64,000 nucleotides of DNA from Desulfobacteraceae bacterium (GTDB lineage Bacteria > Desulfobacterota > Desulfobacteria > Desulfobacterales > Desulfobacteraceae): NCBI GenBank assembly GCA_016744295.1, contig JADGEQ010000005.1, forward strand, positions 1 to 64,000, written 5' to 3'. The first letter of the stretch is position 1. Each line of letters starts with the position of its first letter. Below are positions 46,523-56,450 of this stretch, in pieces. A model generated the notes under the pieces. The model was not told the origin of the DNA, ran no database searches, and saw only the letters and a program-made list of their open reading frames with translations. The position numbers and the translations under genes are program-made.

Positions 46523-47589
46523 CCTTTATCCACATCCTTGCAATCAAGCGGATGTCCAGGATTAAGATCCCGGGCAAACCTTGCGCCCACCAAGTATTCA
46601 AATCGTTTGGGGGATATCCCGAACCCCGGTCTCCTGAATTCGACCTGGTCCAGACGTATCCTGTCACCCTTTTGCACCTTTTGTTTTAGGAAGGTACTTC
46701 TCCGAACATTTTTCCTTTTTTGTCTCTCTTCGGGACCCAGGATTCTCCTGGGATTGCCCATGGCTGTTTCAACATCCCGGATGGTTTGAACAAACCCCTT
46801 CATTTCGGCAGGTTCCAAAGAAAAAATATGTTCCGTACTTTTAATACTCCTGTCCAGTGTGATGGTCTTTTCAACCAGGTTTGCGCCCAGGGCAACGGCT
46901 GCCACATCCATATCCCAGCCCGGCGTGTGATCTGAATAGGCAATGGGATAACAAGGAAACATCTGCTTTAAGGTGGTGATCATCTTCAGGTTAATACTTT
47001 CAAGTCTTGCAGGATACCCCGAGGGGCAATTGTGAATAATGATATTCTGGTTGCCTTCCTGATTGCATATCTCCACTGCCTGTTCAACTTCCCCGAGACT
47101 TGCATTGCCTGTGTCCATCTGGATGCACATGCCAGTCTTTGCCGCCATTCTGATCAAAGGCCAATGATCAATATCAGCGGATGCGATCTTGATGGAATCA
47201 CAATTCAATGCCGCTAAAAGTTCAATATCCTCTTCAAACCCAACCGTGGCAAAAAAGGCAAGCCCCAAAGAATCACTGAATTTTTTAATCTGCTTCCATT
47301 GCTCCGGCCCAAGGCACCTTCTGCACAAAATATCATAAAGGGGTTCTGTTATGGTGCAGGTTTCACCTGTTTTTTTATCCGCAAGTATCTCATAGGTAAA
47401 GGGAAGTGATTTATCTGCCACCAATTTATCCGGATCAAAAATCTGAAATTTGACGGCATCGGCACCGGCTTCTGCGGCAATCCGGATAAGTGCCGTGGCA
47501 GACTCTACACCCTCATGGGTAGCCCCTGCCTCAAAGACGATGAAACAGGGATGTCCATCCCCCAATCTTCGTTTGCCAAAACTGACCAT
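46519..47589 (-). CDS. Second NeuB-family (sialic/pseudaminic-type) synthase
   Basis: 356 aa. TIM barrel with CFIVFEAGATHEGVESA, AGADAVKFQIFDPD, FFATVGFEEDIELL, and the metal/PEP segment YSDHTPGWD, then ALGANLVEKTITLDR and a C-terminal SAF domain (RPGFGISPKRFEYLVG). It differs clearly from the PseI 2.3 kb away and could be a paralogue for another nine-carbon sugar. The start overlaps the pseB stop by 1 bp (TAATG). Which of the two synthases makes pseudaminic acid is not proved; PseI assignment rests on motif similarity. Confidence 0.8.
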   Translation of the reverse strand: MVSFGKRRLGDGHPCFIVFEAGATHEGVESATALIRIAAEAGADAVKFQIFDPDKLVADKSLPFTYEILADKKTGETCTITEPLYDILCRRCLGPEQWKQIKKFSDSLGLAFFATVGFEEDIELLAALNCDSIKIASADIDHWPLIRMAAKTGMCIQMDTGNASLGEVEQAVEICNQEGNQNIIIHNCPSGYPARLESINLKMITTLKQMFPCYPIAYSDHTPGWDMDVAAVALGANLVEKTITLDRSIKSTEHIFSLEPAEMKGFVQTIRDVETAMGNPRRILGPEERQKRKNVRRSTFLKQKVQKGDRIRLDQVEFRRPGFGISPKRFEYLVGARFARDLNPGHPLDCKDVDKG

Positions 47590-48587
47590 TAGGCTTCCTC
47601 CATAAACGGCGCTATCATCTTCTCAACCTGCTCTTTTGTGACCCATTCATGGTTGGTGTTGGAAGTGTATTCAAAATCAGGGACAACAAATTTAAAATTA
47701 TTTTCATCAATGCTGCTTTTAAAAAACTGATTATCCGATTTTATTAAATAATAATCTTCACTTTCAAGGGTATTGCGAGCCTCATCACGGCTGATCAATG
47801 TTTCATGTATTTTTTCACCCTGTCGGATACCCACAATTTTAGTGGGACAACCAGGAGCAATGAATCCGGCCAGGTCCATAATGCTCATGGAGGGTATTTT
47901 GGGCACAAAGGTTTCGCCCCCTGTCATCATTTCAAGGCTTTTGAGGACAAAATCCACCCCATGGGAAAGGGTGATCCAAAACCGGGTCATTTCAGGATGG
48001 GTCACCGGCAAAAGACCTTCTTTCTTTTTCTTTAAAAAAAACGGAATCACACTTCCCCGGCTACCCGCTACATTCCCATATCGCACCACAGAGAACATAC
48101 ATTTTTTGCGCCCCACAAAGGCATTGGCCGCAATAAAAAGTTTTTCAGCACATAGTTTGGTTGCCCCGTAAAGATTTATGGGATTTACCGCCTTATCCGT
48201 GCTCAGGGCAATCACCTTTTTTACCCCGCACTCGGCAGCCATGCTCACCACATTCTCAGATCCGATGATATTTGTTTTTATGGATTCTGTGGGATTGTAT
48301 TCACTGGCAGGCACCTGCTTCATGGCAGCAGCATGAATCACAAAGTCAACATCCTGGAACGCCCATTTCAAACGGTCTTTATCCCTTACGTCCCCAAGAA
48401 AAAACCGGACCGGATATTTTTCCGTGGGAAATACTTGTGCCATATCAAACTGCTTGAGTTCATCCCGGCTGAAAATAATTATTTTTTTGGGGCGATGATC
48501 TTTTAAAATAATTTCAACACACTTTTTCCCAAACGAACCGGTACCGCCGGTAATTAAAATAACCTTATCTTTCAGCATTGAATCCAT
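47589..48587 (-). CDS. pseB: UDP-N-acetylglucosamine 4,6-dehydratase (inverting)
   Basis: 332-aa short-chain dehydrogenase. NAD(P) motif TGGTGSFG (about 14-21), then AAAMKQVPASEYNPTESI with the Met-Lys catalytic pattern of inverting dehydratases, ALSTDKAVNP and YGATKLCAEK. It performs the first step of pseudaminic-acid synthesis. AAGGG precedes ATG 48587; ATG 48578 is an alternative. First gene of the minus-strand pse operon; the expected next enzyme, PseC, is absent. Confidence 0.93.
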   Translation of the reverse strand: MDSMLKDKVILITGGTGSFGKKCVEIILKDHRPKKIIIFSRDELKQFDMAQVFPTEKYPVRFFLGDVRDKDRLKWAFQDVDFVIHAAAMKQVPASEYNPTESIKTNIIGSENVVSMAAECGVKKVIALSTDKAVNPINLYGATKLCAEKLFIAANAFVGRKKCMFSVVRYGNVAGSRGSVIPFFLKKKKEGLLPVTHPEMTRFWITLSHGVDFVLKSLEMMTGGETFVPKIPSMSIMDLAGFIAPGCPTKIVGIRQGEKIHETLISRDEARNTLESEDYYLIKSDNQFFKSSIDENNFKFVVPDFEYTSNTNHEWVTKEQVEKMIAPFMEEA

Positions 48588-49073
48588 GGCGTCCCTTCAA
48601 AAATTATAGCGTGAGTACACAATTGAACTATTTTTATATTTTGCAATAATTATTCCCTTTATTTCGAAATTTCATACACCCTTTTGAATCCCTTCTCTAT
48701 TACAAGGATTCTCCTGGATTAAATAGCAAAACTTTACCCAAAAGTAATGATAGTTTTATAAACGATATGGACAATTCTTCCTCTATTGCAAACCAACGGC
48801 AATATTTTCCACAATCCCCCATTACGGTTAAAACCTTGATTCCGCTGTATGCTCATCGAAAATCATACCATCCTCTTTGCCAACAAAATACCAGGCCACA
48901 GGGGAAGATCTCACAACAGCAAAGATTTTGAAACATTCAAAACGATTGGTAAACAAGTGAAACCTCAGATTGAATACCCTATACCCCCTTCTATCTTTTC
49001 TAAATGGCACACAAATTGCTGATTTCCAACCATGAAACATTTATGCTAACCTAATTATTGAAAAGAGGTCATT
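48588..49073. other. Divergent intergenic region; candidate pse promoter
   Basis: 486 bp, AT-rich, no convincing gene; a 70-codon minus-strand frame (48828-49040) lacks support. A perfect TATAAT (minus strand, 48608-48603) lies about 15 bp before pseB, but no good -35 box is seen at 16-18 bp. A low-level regulatory role is plausible; nothing else was recognised. Confidence 0.45.
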
Positions 49074-49631
49074 TTGACAAATCCAAACATTTGCGGGCAA
49101 TGTGATTCAATGAACAGGTCATGCTGTACATTAAGGGCTGAAAATAATGAGGGCCTTCCGGCCCCTGTATCCGAACCTGAAATTAAAAGAATTTTAATTT
49201 TTTTAAAAGACAAAAAAAGGGAATTGCTTCTGGACAGCAGAAACAATTCCCCTCAATTTATCCGTCAAATGTCGATTCTTTTTCCGGACATGGCGGATTC
49301 AGTTCATAAAATTTTCCCTGTAAATAAAACCCATTTTGACCTCAAAACCCAGGAAAATACCTGCATATTTAAAGAGAGAAACGGATGTCTTCTCCCCAAC
49401 GAAGCCCGACCGCATTTCTGCCGGATTTATCCGTTCTGGTTCTTTGATGATGAACTGCAAATTTTTGAGGATCCAAACTGCCTGGCCCTTGGAAACTGCC
49501 GAACAATTCCTGAAGTTCTACTCTCCCTAGGTACAAATACTGAAAAGCTAAAACAGATACATGCCCGGATTTATGAAGACTGGGGACTTTCCCGCTCCAT
49601 TCCACAGGAGAGAAAAAAGGTTTTTCTGTAA
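49074..49631 (+). CDS. YkgJ-type cysteine-cluster protein
   Basis: 185 aa from TTG 49074, with AGAGGT 7 bases upstream. Cysteines in ICGQCDSMNRSCC at the N-terminus and CIFKERNGCLLPNEARPHFCRIYPFWF in the middle follow the YkgJ/UPF0153 zinc- or iron-chelating pattern. A later DPNCLALGNC pair may complete the site. Function in this family is unknown. It lies between pseB and the Maf gene, in the same direction as the latter; a link to flagellar glycosylation is only positional. Confidence 0.78.
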   Translation: MTNPNICGQCDSMNRSCCTLRAENNEGLPAPVSEPEIKRILIFLKDKKRELLLDSRNNSPQFIRQMSILFPDMADSVHKIFPVNKTHFDLKTQENTCIFKERNGCLLPNEARPHFCRIYPFWFFDDELQIFEDPNCLALGNCRTIPEVLLSLGTNTEKLKQIHARIYEDWGLSRSIPQERKKVFL

Positions 49632-49747
49632 TATATATTTAAAACATATCTCACCCATGGCCCTGAAAATTAAAGTTGACGCCCTGTGTACCAACCCGTT
49701 AGAATAAAAAACTTATCAAACAAATATAAGGTTATGGAGAGATAGCA

Positions 49748-52624
49748 ATGAACCCGAGACATACAGACTATTATGAGGCAAACCTTGAGCTTCTCAAAAA
49801 ACACCATTTTACAACCTGGAAAAATATCACTGAAAACCCACCCGAACCATTGGGTGAAATTTCCCATGCTCCCAATGGCAATCCAAACCTTCTTGTAACA
49901 GACAGCCAGAAAAATATTGTAAAGCTGCACAATGAAATAAATCCTGAAAAAGAAGCCCTGGATTTTCTGGAAAGAGTTCCCGAAGACCATAAAGGGTTTG
50001 TCGCGATTCTTGGCATGGGACTTGGGTACTCAATTTTCCGTATCTTAAAAGAAAGGCCCGAGCTTCAACGGTTGGCAATCTTTGAACTGGAGCCGGGCAT
50101 TTTTGTTCAAACGCTTCGCCACATGGACCTTTCACCCATACTAAAAGATTCCAGACTCATTTTAAGCATTGGAACGAACATCATAATTCCAGAAGTATTG
50201 GCAGGCGCCGCCCGGACCCTTCAGCTTGAAGATGCATCTGTTTTTCATCACCAGCAGTCATTTATTTTTAACCCTGAAGGATATAAAAAGCTTAAAGACG
50301 ACCTCTTTGCACACCTGAACGATCTTAACGTTGGGGGCGCTACAACCAGAGCGCTTGGTAAAGATTTTTTGAACAATCGGTTCAAACACATTACCACCAT
50401 CCACCATCATCTGTTGCTGGAACAACTCCAAAATAAATTTGATGGAATTCCAGCGATTCTGGTTGCAGGCGGGCCATCGTTGGATAAAAATATCCATCTG
50501 TTACAACAGGTCCAGGACAAAGCTGTCATTATTGCCGTCGATACGGTGCTGCCGACACTTTTAAAAAATGATGTGCACCCGCACTTTCTAACCTGCATTG
50601 ACCCTAACAATCTGACATTTGAAAAATTTGCAGACATCATATCAACGGTCAAGGATACGGCCCTGATCTGTTCCTCCTGGATCAACCCGAAAACGCCCAA
50701 AACATTTCCGGCTGACCAGGTATTCTGGACATTCACGGGCAACCCCATGGAAGCCTGGCTCAATTCAATATTGGGGGGCAACCTCTTTACCGGCGGTGCC
50801 AGCACGGTGGCCCACTTAAACCTGATTGCCGCACACATACTGGGGTGTGATCCTGTAATCTTTTTGGGTCAGGACCTTGCCTACCCAGGCCCTGATTCAT
50901 CTTCACATGCACAAGGAACCGTCCTCCAGGGCTCGGCCCCTTCTGATATCCTGTCAACCCACGTTGAGGGAGAAACTGTCACCGGCATAAACGGAGAAAT
51001 TTTACGGACCAACCGTTCATTTTTAATGATGAAAAAATTTTTTGAGTCTGCCATTGCCTCATCCCCTATAACCCATATCAATGCAACCGAAGGGGGTGCA
51101 AACATTGAAGGAACCCAAATCCTGACCCTACAGAAAACCATGGACACCCACTGCAATACCCAAATTAATGTCACCAGCCAAATCAAAGCATTTTGTTCAA
51201 TTTCCGAGCCAATAAACCCGACCAAAATGCTCACCGAATTCGACAACATACTCCGTAGAATTAAGCAGTTGTTAAAAACAATAAAAAAAGCCGATACCAT
51301 CACAAAGCCGCTGTTGAAAGAAATTTTAAAACTAAAAACAAACAAAAAGCCGATAAAATCCTTTAACATGCTTTCCCAGCCACAACAAAAACAGATAAAT
51401 AAAATAGATAAATTTCATAGCAGCCTGGACAAGGAACTTGAAATCTGGAAGCTATTGGAAGAAATCACCATGACAGGATTAAAGGAAAGCGAGCGCCAAA
51501 AACAGGAGATCTCAACCCTTCAAAATGATCCGACAAAATATACGGATTGGCTGACAAAAAACCTAAACCGGCTGACTGATATTAATAAAACCCGAAAAGA
51601 AACCCTGACCTGCCTGTTCGACAATATGAGCATGACAGTATCTTTCCATCAAGAAGAGAATAAATATCTGGACCAAATCAATAAAGGTTCCCACAAAGAA
51701 CAAAACATGCTCAAGCTTGCAAGGCTGTACATGCGATCAAAAAATTATAACCTGGCCAGCCCCCTGCTGGAAAAACTTTGCAAGGCAATGCCGGAATCAG
51801 GAGAGGTTTATTTTTATCTTGGCTGTATGGCAACCCAATTCAATGAGATCCAAAAAGCAGTGCAGTATTTCGATACGGCCAAAGAATTGGACCCAAAACT
51901 TACCCAACAGATTGATTTATTTATACAGGAATTTGGAGATACCTTCCTGGGATTTGCACAATATTTCAAGACCCAGCCGGGGCGTGATTTAAGTGTAAAA
52001 TATATGGTTCAAAAAGGCCTTCGCTATAATCCAACCCATACAGATCTGCAAAAAGAACTGGAAATCATCCTGGAAGAAGAACTCAAAAAAATCAAAACAG
52101 ACTTTGACAAAAATGATTACAAAAAATCTGGCCGATTGGTAGGTGAATGGCAGCAAGCGGCCATGGATCAGAAAAAATTGTTCAGCAGTCTGCCCACAGA
52201 TCTTGTGAGCAATATTTTTCTTTACCAGGCCAAGCTGTTTTTATCTCAAAAAAAGTTTCCCGATGCCCTTGAAAATCTTAAAATCGCAATGGAACATGCC
52301 CCAGAAGACCATGATATTCATTCAGCACTAATTGATACCCTCTTTCTTACAGGTGATTTTAATGCTGCCATTGCAGCCCTTAATAAAGCCATTGAAATAG
52401 ACAATCAATTTGCAGTTTATTGGGAAACAATAGGCGACAGCCTGGAAAGCAGTGGGCAGCATGAAGATGCAATCCTTGCCTATGAAAATTGTTTCACCCA
52501 CCTGCCGGGCAACATCAAGCTGCTTAAAAAAATTGGAGATTGTTATATAGAAACCAACCAGTTGGAAGCCGCCAAAGCCGCCTATGAACAATTGAAAATA
52601 AGACTGGAAACACCGGAATCATGA
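49748..52624 (+). CDS. Maf/DUF115 motility-associated glycosyltransferase with C-terminal TPRs
   Basis: 958 aa. The central DUF115/Maf domain (about 195-430) shows VAGGPSLDKNIHLLQ, HFLTCIDPNN, TGGASTVAHLNLIAAHILGCDPVIFLGQDLAYPG. The N-terminal about 190 residues are the usual Maf leader domain. A helical linker (about 480-640) is followed by TPRs (about 655-740 and 830-950). Maf proteins transfer CMP-activated nonulosonic acids onto flagellin, so it is the likely user of the CMP-pseudaminic acid made by the adjacent pse genes (inference). It converges with the nucleotidyltransferase gene, overlapping by 6 bp. Confidence 0.9.
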   Translation: MNPRHTDYYEANLELLKKHHFTTWKNITENPPEPLGEISHAPNGNPNLLVTDSQKNIVKLHNEINPEKEALDFLERVPEDHKGFVAILGMGLGYSIFRILKERPELQRLAIFELEPGIFVQTLRHMDLSPILKDSRLILSIGTNIIIPEVLAGAARTLQLEDASVFHHQQSFIFNPEGYKKLKDDLFAHLNDLNVGGATTRALGKDFLNNRFKHITTIHHHLLLEQLQNKFDGIPAILVAGGPSLDKNIHLLQQVQDKAVIIAVDTVLPTLLKNDVHPHFLTCIDPNNLTFEKFADIISTVKDTALICSSWINPKTPKTFPADQVFWTFTGNPMEAWLNSILGGNLFTGGASTVAHLNLIAAHILGCDPVIFLGQDLAYPGPDSSSHAQGTVLQGSAPSDILSTHVEGETVTGINGEILRTNRSFLMMKKFFESAIASSPITHINATEGGANIEGTQILTLQKTMDTHCNTQINVTSQIKAFCSISEPINPTKMLTEFDNILRRIKQLLKTIKKADTITKPLLKEILKLKTNKKPIKSFNMLSQPQQKQINKIDKFHSSLDKELEIWKLLEEITMTGLKESERQKQEISTLQNDPTKYTDWLTKNLNRLTDINKTRKETLTCLFDNMSMTVSFHQEENKYLDQINKGSHKEQNMLKLARLYMRSKNYNLASPLLEKLCKAMPESGEVYFYLGCMATQFNEIQKAVQYFDTAKELDPKLTQQIDLFIQEFGDTFLGFAQYFKTQPGRDLSVKYMVQKGLRYNPTHTDLQKELEIILEEELKKIKTDFDKNDYKKSGRLVGEWQQAAMDQKKLFSSLPTDLVSNIFLYQAKLFLSQKKFPDALENLKIAMEHAPEDHDIHSALIDTLFLTGDFNAAIAALNKAIEIDNQFAVYWETIGDSLESSGQHEDAILAYENCFTHLPGNIKLLKKIGDCYIETNQLEAAKAAYEQLKIRLETPES

Positions 52625-53314
52625 AAAATCTCTTTGTGCGGTTAAATAGCTTTCCATGGTACCAATATCCCGATGGTATTGATGATTATGGAAGGTATTG
52701 ATCCTGCCGATATAATGGGGCAAGACCTCTGTGCTGAAATCTATTGTTTCTTTTTTTAGGCCTTCCAGAAAATCAAATACAGAAGGTTCTATAATATAAA
52801 CAGCCCCATTGGCAAGATTTCCCGGCGGATTGGCTGTTTTTTCATGGAATCCGCACACCACATCCTCCCGATCAAGCTCAACAATGCCGCAGCTTTCCGG
52901 CGTATCGGTTTCAAAGGTCATCATGGTCATTTCACAGTGTTCAGGCCTTGAACCATGGGCTTTGACAAAATCTTTTATATCAAATATGGACAGGTTATCC
53001 CCATGGGCCATGAATACCGGTTCCTTATCAAAAAAATCCCTGTTTTTTAAAAGCGTCCCGCCTGTGCCAAGTAAGGTTTCTTCATAAACGGTGGTAACCC
53101 ATTCCCGGTAGGGGCTATTGGCTATATATTCGCTAACTTGCTCGGAAAGATAATGCAGATTAACCATTACACGAGAGATCTCTTCCATGCAAAACATATC
53201 AAGCCAATATGCCATCAAGGGTTTGCCGTTTATGGGAACCAGGCATTTGGGTATGGTTTGGGTCAAAGGTCTTAAACGGGTTCCCAAACCAGCAGCTAGT
53301 AATAATGCCCTCAT
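52619..53314 (-). CDS. Sugar-1-phosphate nucleotidyltransferase (HddC/RmlA-like)
   Basis: 231 aa. N-terminal signature LLLAAGLGTRLRPLT and IPKCLVPINGKPLM; metal-binding Asp in FMAHGDN; core NTP-transferase fold only, without a left-handed beta-helix. Short size and sequence fit the HddC/mannose-1-phosphate guanylyltransferase branch. Its start overlaps the stop of the HldE-like gene by 4 bp, suggesting both act on the same sugar, possibly a heptose. Confidence 0.85.
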   Translation of the reverse strand: MRALLLAAGLGTRLRPLTQTIPKCLVPINGKPLMAYWLDMFCMEEISRVMVNLHYLSEQVSEYIANSPYREWVTTVYEETLLGTGGTLLKNRDFFDKEPVFMAHGDNLSIFDIKDFVKAHGSRPEHCEMTMMTFETDTPESCGIVELDREDVVCGFHEKTANPPGNLANGAVYIIEPSVFDFLEGLKKETIDFSTEVLPHYIGRINTFHNHQYHRDIGTMESYLTAQRDFS

Positions 53315-54807
53315 TTTGACATTTTTGCCATCAGATCTTCAATGGAGATAGGGATATTACCCGTTCGTTCCACCTGGCATGCAGCAGCCAGAGACCCTAA
53401 GTATGCGCATTGCCAGATATCAGCTCCACAAGCCGCAGCCAGGGCGGAACAGGTTAACAAAGAATCGCCGGCCCCTGCGGGATCAACAGCAACAGGATTC
53501 ATTGCATTGAGTTTGTCTGTCTCCCATTGTTCACGATCAAGAATCCCCTCATGGATCAGCATGCCTTCCTTATCAAGGGTAATCAAAATATTTTGGGCCA
53601 ATGCTTTTTTTCTCAACTTTTCAGCCAGCACCACCAGCCCGGATTCAAAATCCCGGACTGCAAGCCTTGCTTCCCTTTCCGTAGGTGTTAAAAAAAACAT
53701 ATTCTGAAACCGGGAAACATCCCCGACCTGGGATGAAGATTGGCTGTCCGCAACCATCATAATATTCTTCTGCCTGCATCTTTTAACAATGCTATCGACA
53801 AAAGGCTGTGGCAAAATCCCATAATTAAAATCGGAAAATATCAACAAATCTGTTTCATCAAGAATTTCAAAAAGATTTTTTCGCTGCTGCTTTTGCAATT
53901 CTTTGCTGATGGGGTGGCTGCGCAAATGATTTACCCTTAACAGCGTCTTCCCTGAACTTCTGAATCTCTGTTTTAAGATAGTAGGACGACTTTCATCCTC
54001 CAATATAAATGATTTCACTGCATACTCATCAAGTTTTGCTTTTGCAAACTGAGCAGTTTTATCAGAGCCTGCCACTGAAAAAAAATAAACATCTGCTCCC
54101 ATTTTTCGGGCATGGGCCGCAACGATTCCCGCCCCTCCAATATATTTATTTTTTGCCACGGGCGTGACGACAATTGTGGGATCTTCCTGGCTCATGCCAA
54201 GGGGATCACAATTAATATATTCATCCACAATTGTATCCCCGATCACCACAACCTTTAACCGTTCGAAACGCTTCAGCGTGCGGCACAGGTCATCCCAGTC
54301 AAACCCATGCCGCTTCATAAACGCATCATGTCTTACAATTGATGATGAAATAATTCTTTTTGATTCATCCTGAAGCAGTTCCGCAAGGGAAAAATTCACG
54401 TCACCCGAACAGAAAAGCAATTTGCCGCCATAGGATTTCACGGCTTCCGATTCCGGGTTATAAACCTCTTCATGCTCCTTGCCTTTAACAACAATGGAAG
54501 GCCTTAATTCTTTAATCAACTCTTCGGGGGAATCCCTCATAATAAAAGCAAAGTCAACCCAGGTTATGGACTTAATTCCTTCCAGGCGAAATTGTTCATC
54601 CAGCAGGGTATGCCCATCTGTTTTATTCCCATGAACACCGACAATAAGAGCGTCTCCACATTCTGCTGCGAAACGAAGCACCCGTAAATGCCCTGGATGA
54701 ACAATATTGAAATTACCGGACACAAAAACCGTTTTTTTGTTTTGAGTGCGCCTCTTGATCAAGGCCAATGATTTTTGGGTTTCTGGGTGCATCAAATACT
54801 CTTTCAA
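53311..54807 (-). CDS. HldE-like bifunctional protein with nucleotidyltransferase first and sugar kinase second
   Basis: 498 aa. Residues about 25-165 are a cytidylyltransferase-type domain: VSGNFNIVHPGHLRVLRFA carries the HxGH motif and ISSSIVR is the family end motif. Residues about 185-498 are a PfkB/ribokinase domain with GGAGIVAAHARKMGADV and catalytic DPAGAGDSLL. E. coli HldE has kinase first and transferase second, so the domain order is swapped here. Probable role: phosphorylation and nucleotide activation of a heptose or related sugar. Confidence 0.85.
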   Translation of the reverse strand: MKEYLMHPETQKSLALIKRRTQNKKTVFVSGNFNIVHPGHLRVLRFAAECGDALIVGVHGNKTDGHTLLDEQFRLEGIKSITWVDFAFIMRDSPEELIKELRPSIVVKGKEHEEVYNPESEAVKSYGGKLLFCSGDVNFSLAELLQDESKRIISSSIVRHDAFMKRHGFDWDDLCRTLKRFERLKVVVIGDTIVDEYINCDPLGMSQEDPTIVVTPVAKNKYIGGAGIVAAHARKMGADVYFFSVAGSDKTAQFAKAKLDEYAVKSFILEDESRPTILKQRFRSSGKTLLRVNHLRSHPISKELQKQQRKNLFEILDETDLLIFSDFNYGILPQPFVDSIVKRCRQKNIMMVADSQSSSQVGDVSRFQNMFFLTPTEREARLAVRDFESGLVVLAEKLRKKALAQNILITLDKEGMLIHEGILDREQWETDKLNAMNPVAVDPAGAGDSLLTCSALAAACGADIWQCAYLGSLAAACQVERTGNIPISIEDLMAKMSK

Positions 54808-54809
54808 TT

Positions 54810-55943
54810 TTATATAAAATTACGGTGCATGGGTGGATTTCCAATTTCAACTGGTAATGACCCGCCTTGATTTTTAATAGCATCCAGACATTCATTCACT
54901 TTATGCTGCAAACAAAGCGTACCACACATCGTTTTTGCGTCAAATTTATTTGATGCAATCAAATCCATCACTTCCCAATACCGATCACTTTCCCATATTT
55001 CTTTAAATGATTGATCCACAATATTACCGATATGATATTTTTTATACTTATCATTGAAAAGCATGCCGCAGGGTGCAACTAGGCCGGAACCGGACATCTG
55101 CAAGATAAAAGGAGGACCAAAGCATTGGGAATAACTGCGTTTCCCATGGCTAAAAATCTTAGACCACTTGGCGGAAACCTGATAGGTTTCTGTTGAATAT
55201 TGTTCTGCTTTTTTTAAGGTATTGATCATTCCATCATAACGTGAATAATCCACACCAAGGGAACCGTCTTCATCATCACTGCAATGTTTGATGACAAGAT
55301 AATCAACCCCAAGATCTCTTCCCAACTGTGAAAGCGGCAATATTTGGTCTTCAAATTCAGGCATAAGGACCATCTGAATACCGATGGTTACCTTCAATGA
55401 ATTCTCTTTTTTTATTTGGACCGCTTTTTTTATTGTTTCCACCACCCGATGATAGCATTTTTCACCGACACCATGGATTTCACTGTATCGATGAGCTTCC
55501 CCGGCAGAAATATTAAACCGAAGATAAGTCAATGCTGTCATTATATCTTTTAATTCTTTAGGATCCAGCAAATAACCATTGGTGCCCAGAGCCATATCCA
55601 GACCGTTTTCCCTGCCTCTGACTATGGAATCTCTAAGATAGGGACTGCATGTGCTTTCCCCGTCACTGACAAAACTGACCGCTTTAACACCTATTTCTGC
55701 CACGTCATCCAGAAACCTGAAAATCACTTCCCGGGTCATCTTTTTTTCGTCATTTTGCTGCAATTTGCTGTAACAATATACGCAATTGTAAGAACATCGT
55801 CTTGTCAGAGCACAATCGATGGTGATGGGTGCGATTCGCTCCCCCCTTAACCACGCGTCCACACGATCTTTATGCCAAGCAAGTTTATGATCATCCAGAA
55901 GATATTGCTGACTGCCATTTTTTTTTTTATGCATTGAGTTCAT
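54810..55943 (-). CDS. Radical SAM/SPASM domain enzyme
   Basis: 377 aa. Radical SAM cluster Cys50-x3-Cys54-x2-Cys57 (RRCSYNCVYC). A C-terminal SPASM region has several cysteines (QCFGPPFILQMSGSGLVAPCGMLF...MCGTLC), expected to bind auxiliary Fe-S clusters. The N-terminal part LDDHKLAWHKDRVDAWLRGE is shared with the radical SAM protein at 57298-58365, so the two are paralogues. Substrate unknown; the neighbourhood suggests a sugar or a glycosylated peptide. It begins 16 bp after the TPP-enzyme small subunit. Confidence 0.85.
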   Translation of the reverse strand: MNSMHKKKNGSQQYLLDDHKLAWHKDRVDAWLRGERIAPITIDCALTRRCSYNCVYCYSKLQQNDEKKMTREVIFRFLDDVAEIGVKAVSFVSDGESTCSPYLRDSIVRGRENGLDMALGTNGYLLDPKELKDIMTALTYLRFNISAGEAHRYSEIHGVGEKCYHRVVETIKKAVQIKKENSLKVTIGIQMVLMPEFEDQILPLSQLGRDLGVDYLVIKHCSDDEDGSLGVDYSRYDGMINTLKKAEQYSTETYQVSAKWSKIFSHGKRSYSQCFGPPFILQMSGSGLVAPCGMLFNDKYKKYHIGNIVDQSFKEIWESDRYWEVMDLIASNKFDAKTMCGTLCLQHKVNECLDAIKNQGGSLPVEIGNPPMHRNFI

Positions 55944-55958
55944 TCACCCATTATCTTG

Positions 55959-56450
55959 TTATACTCGGATATATCCCGCTTTTTCACTGGTAATCCACTC
56001 TTTTACCATTTGTGGAAACCCAATACTGTCTTCGCCATAGGGATCGAACACGGGCATTCCGACCAATTCCATGATCACCTTATCATCCTGTCCGCAACAA
56101 TGGGATTCTCCAAGAAACTTAAAATAATCATTTACCCCTGTGGCAATGAACTTTACATTTAAATTCTGTAAGATCACATCATTTCGTATTTGCTCAATGG
56201 CCCGGAATGCTAAAAAATTCACAATACAATAGACAACGGGCTTGAGACCCGCCATTGCCATTCCGGCTGCGATCCCTACCATCCCCTGCTCCATCATACC
56301 GCAATTAAAAATTCTGCCGGGAAACTCCCGGCTGAAATTATCTGTCACGCCAAATCCCATGTCGCCCACAAGCAACATAATCCGATCATCCTCTCGCGCA
56401 TGATCAAGAATGGAATCAATGATGTCTTTTCGATAATTTTTATTTTCCAT
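55959..56450 (-). CDS. Transketolase-like pyrimidine-binding subunit (no third domain)
   Basis: 163 aa. It holds the catalytic Glu in NCGMMEQGMVGIAAGMAMAG, which activates thiamine diphosphate, and the fold of the transketolase Pyr domain, ending at SEKAGYIRV where this domain normally stops. Split transketolase subunits of about 300 aa normally continue into a third domain; here it is missing and no separate gene for it is near. It overlaps the large subunit gene by 11 bp. Confidence 0.82.
   Translation of the reverse strand: MENKNYRKDIIDSILDHAREDDRIMLLVGDMGFGVTDNFSREFPGRIFNCGMMEQGMVGIAAGMAMAGLKPVVYCIVNFLAFRAIEQIRNDVILQNLNVKFIATGVNDYFKFLGESHCCGQDDKVIMELVGMPVFDPYGEDSIGFPQMVKEWITSEKAGYIRV

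Noticed and set aside
48828..49040. 70-codon minus-strand ORF between pseB and the YkgJ-type gene
   Set aside because: No ribosome site and no recognisable feature; it lies in the spacer expected to hold the promoters.
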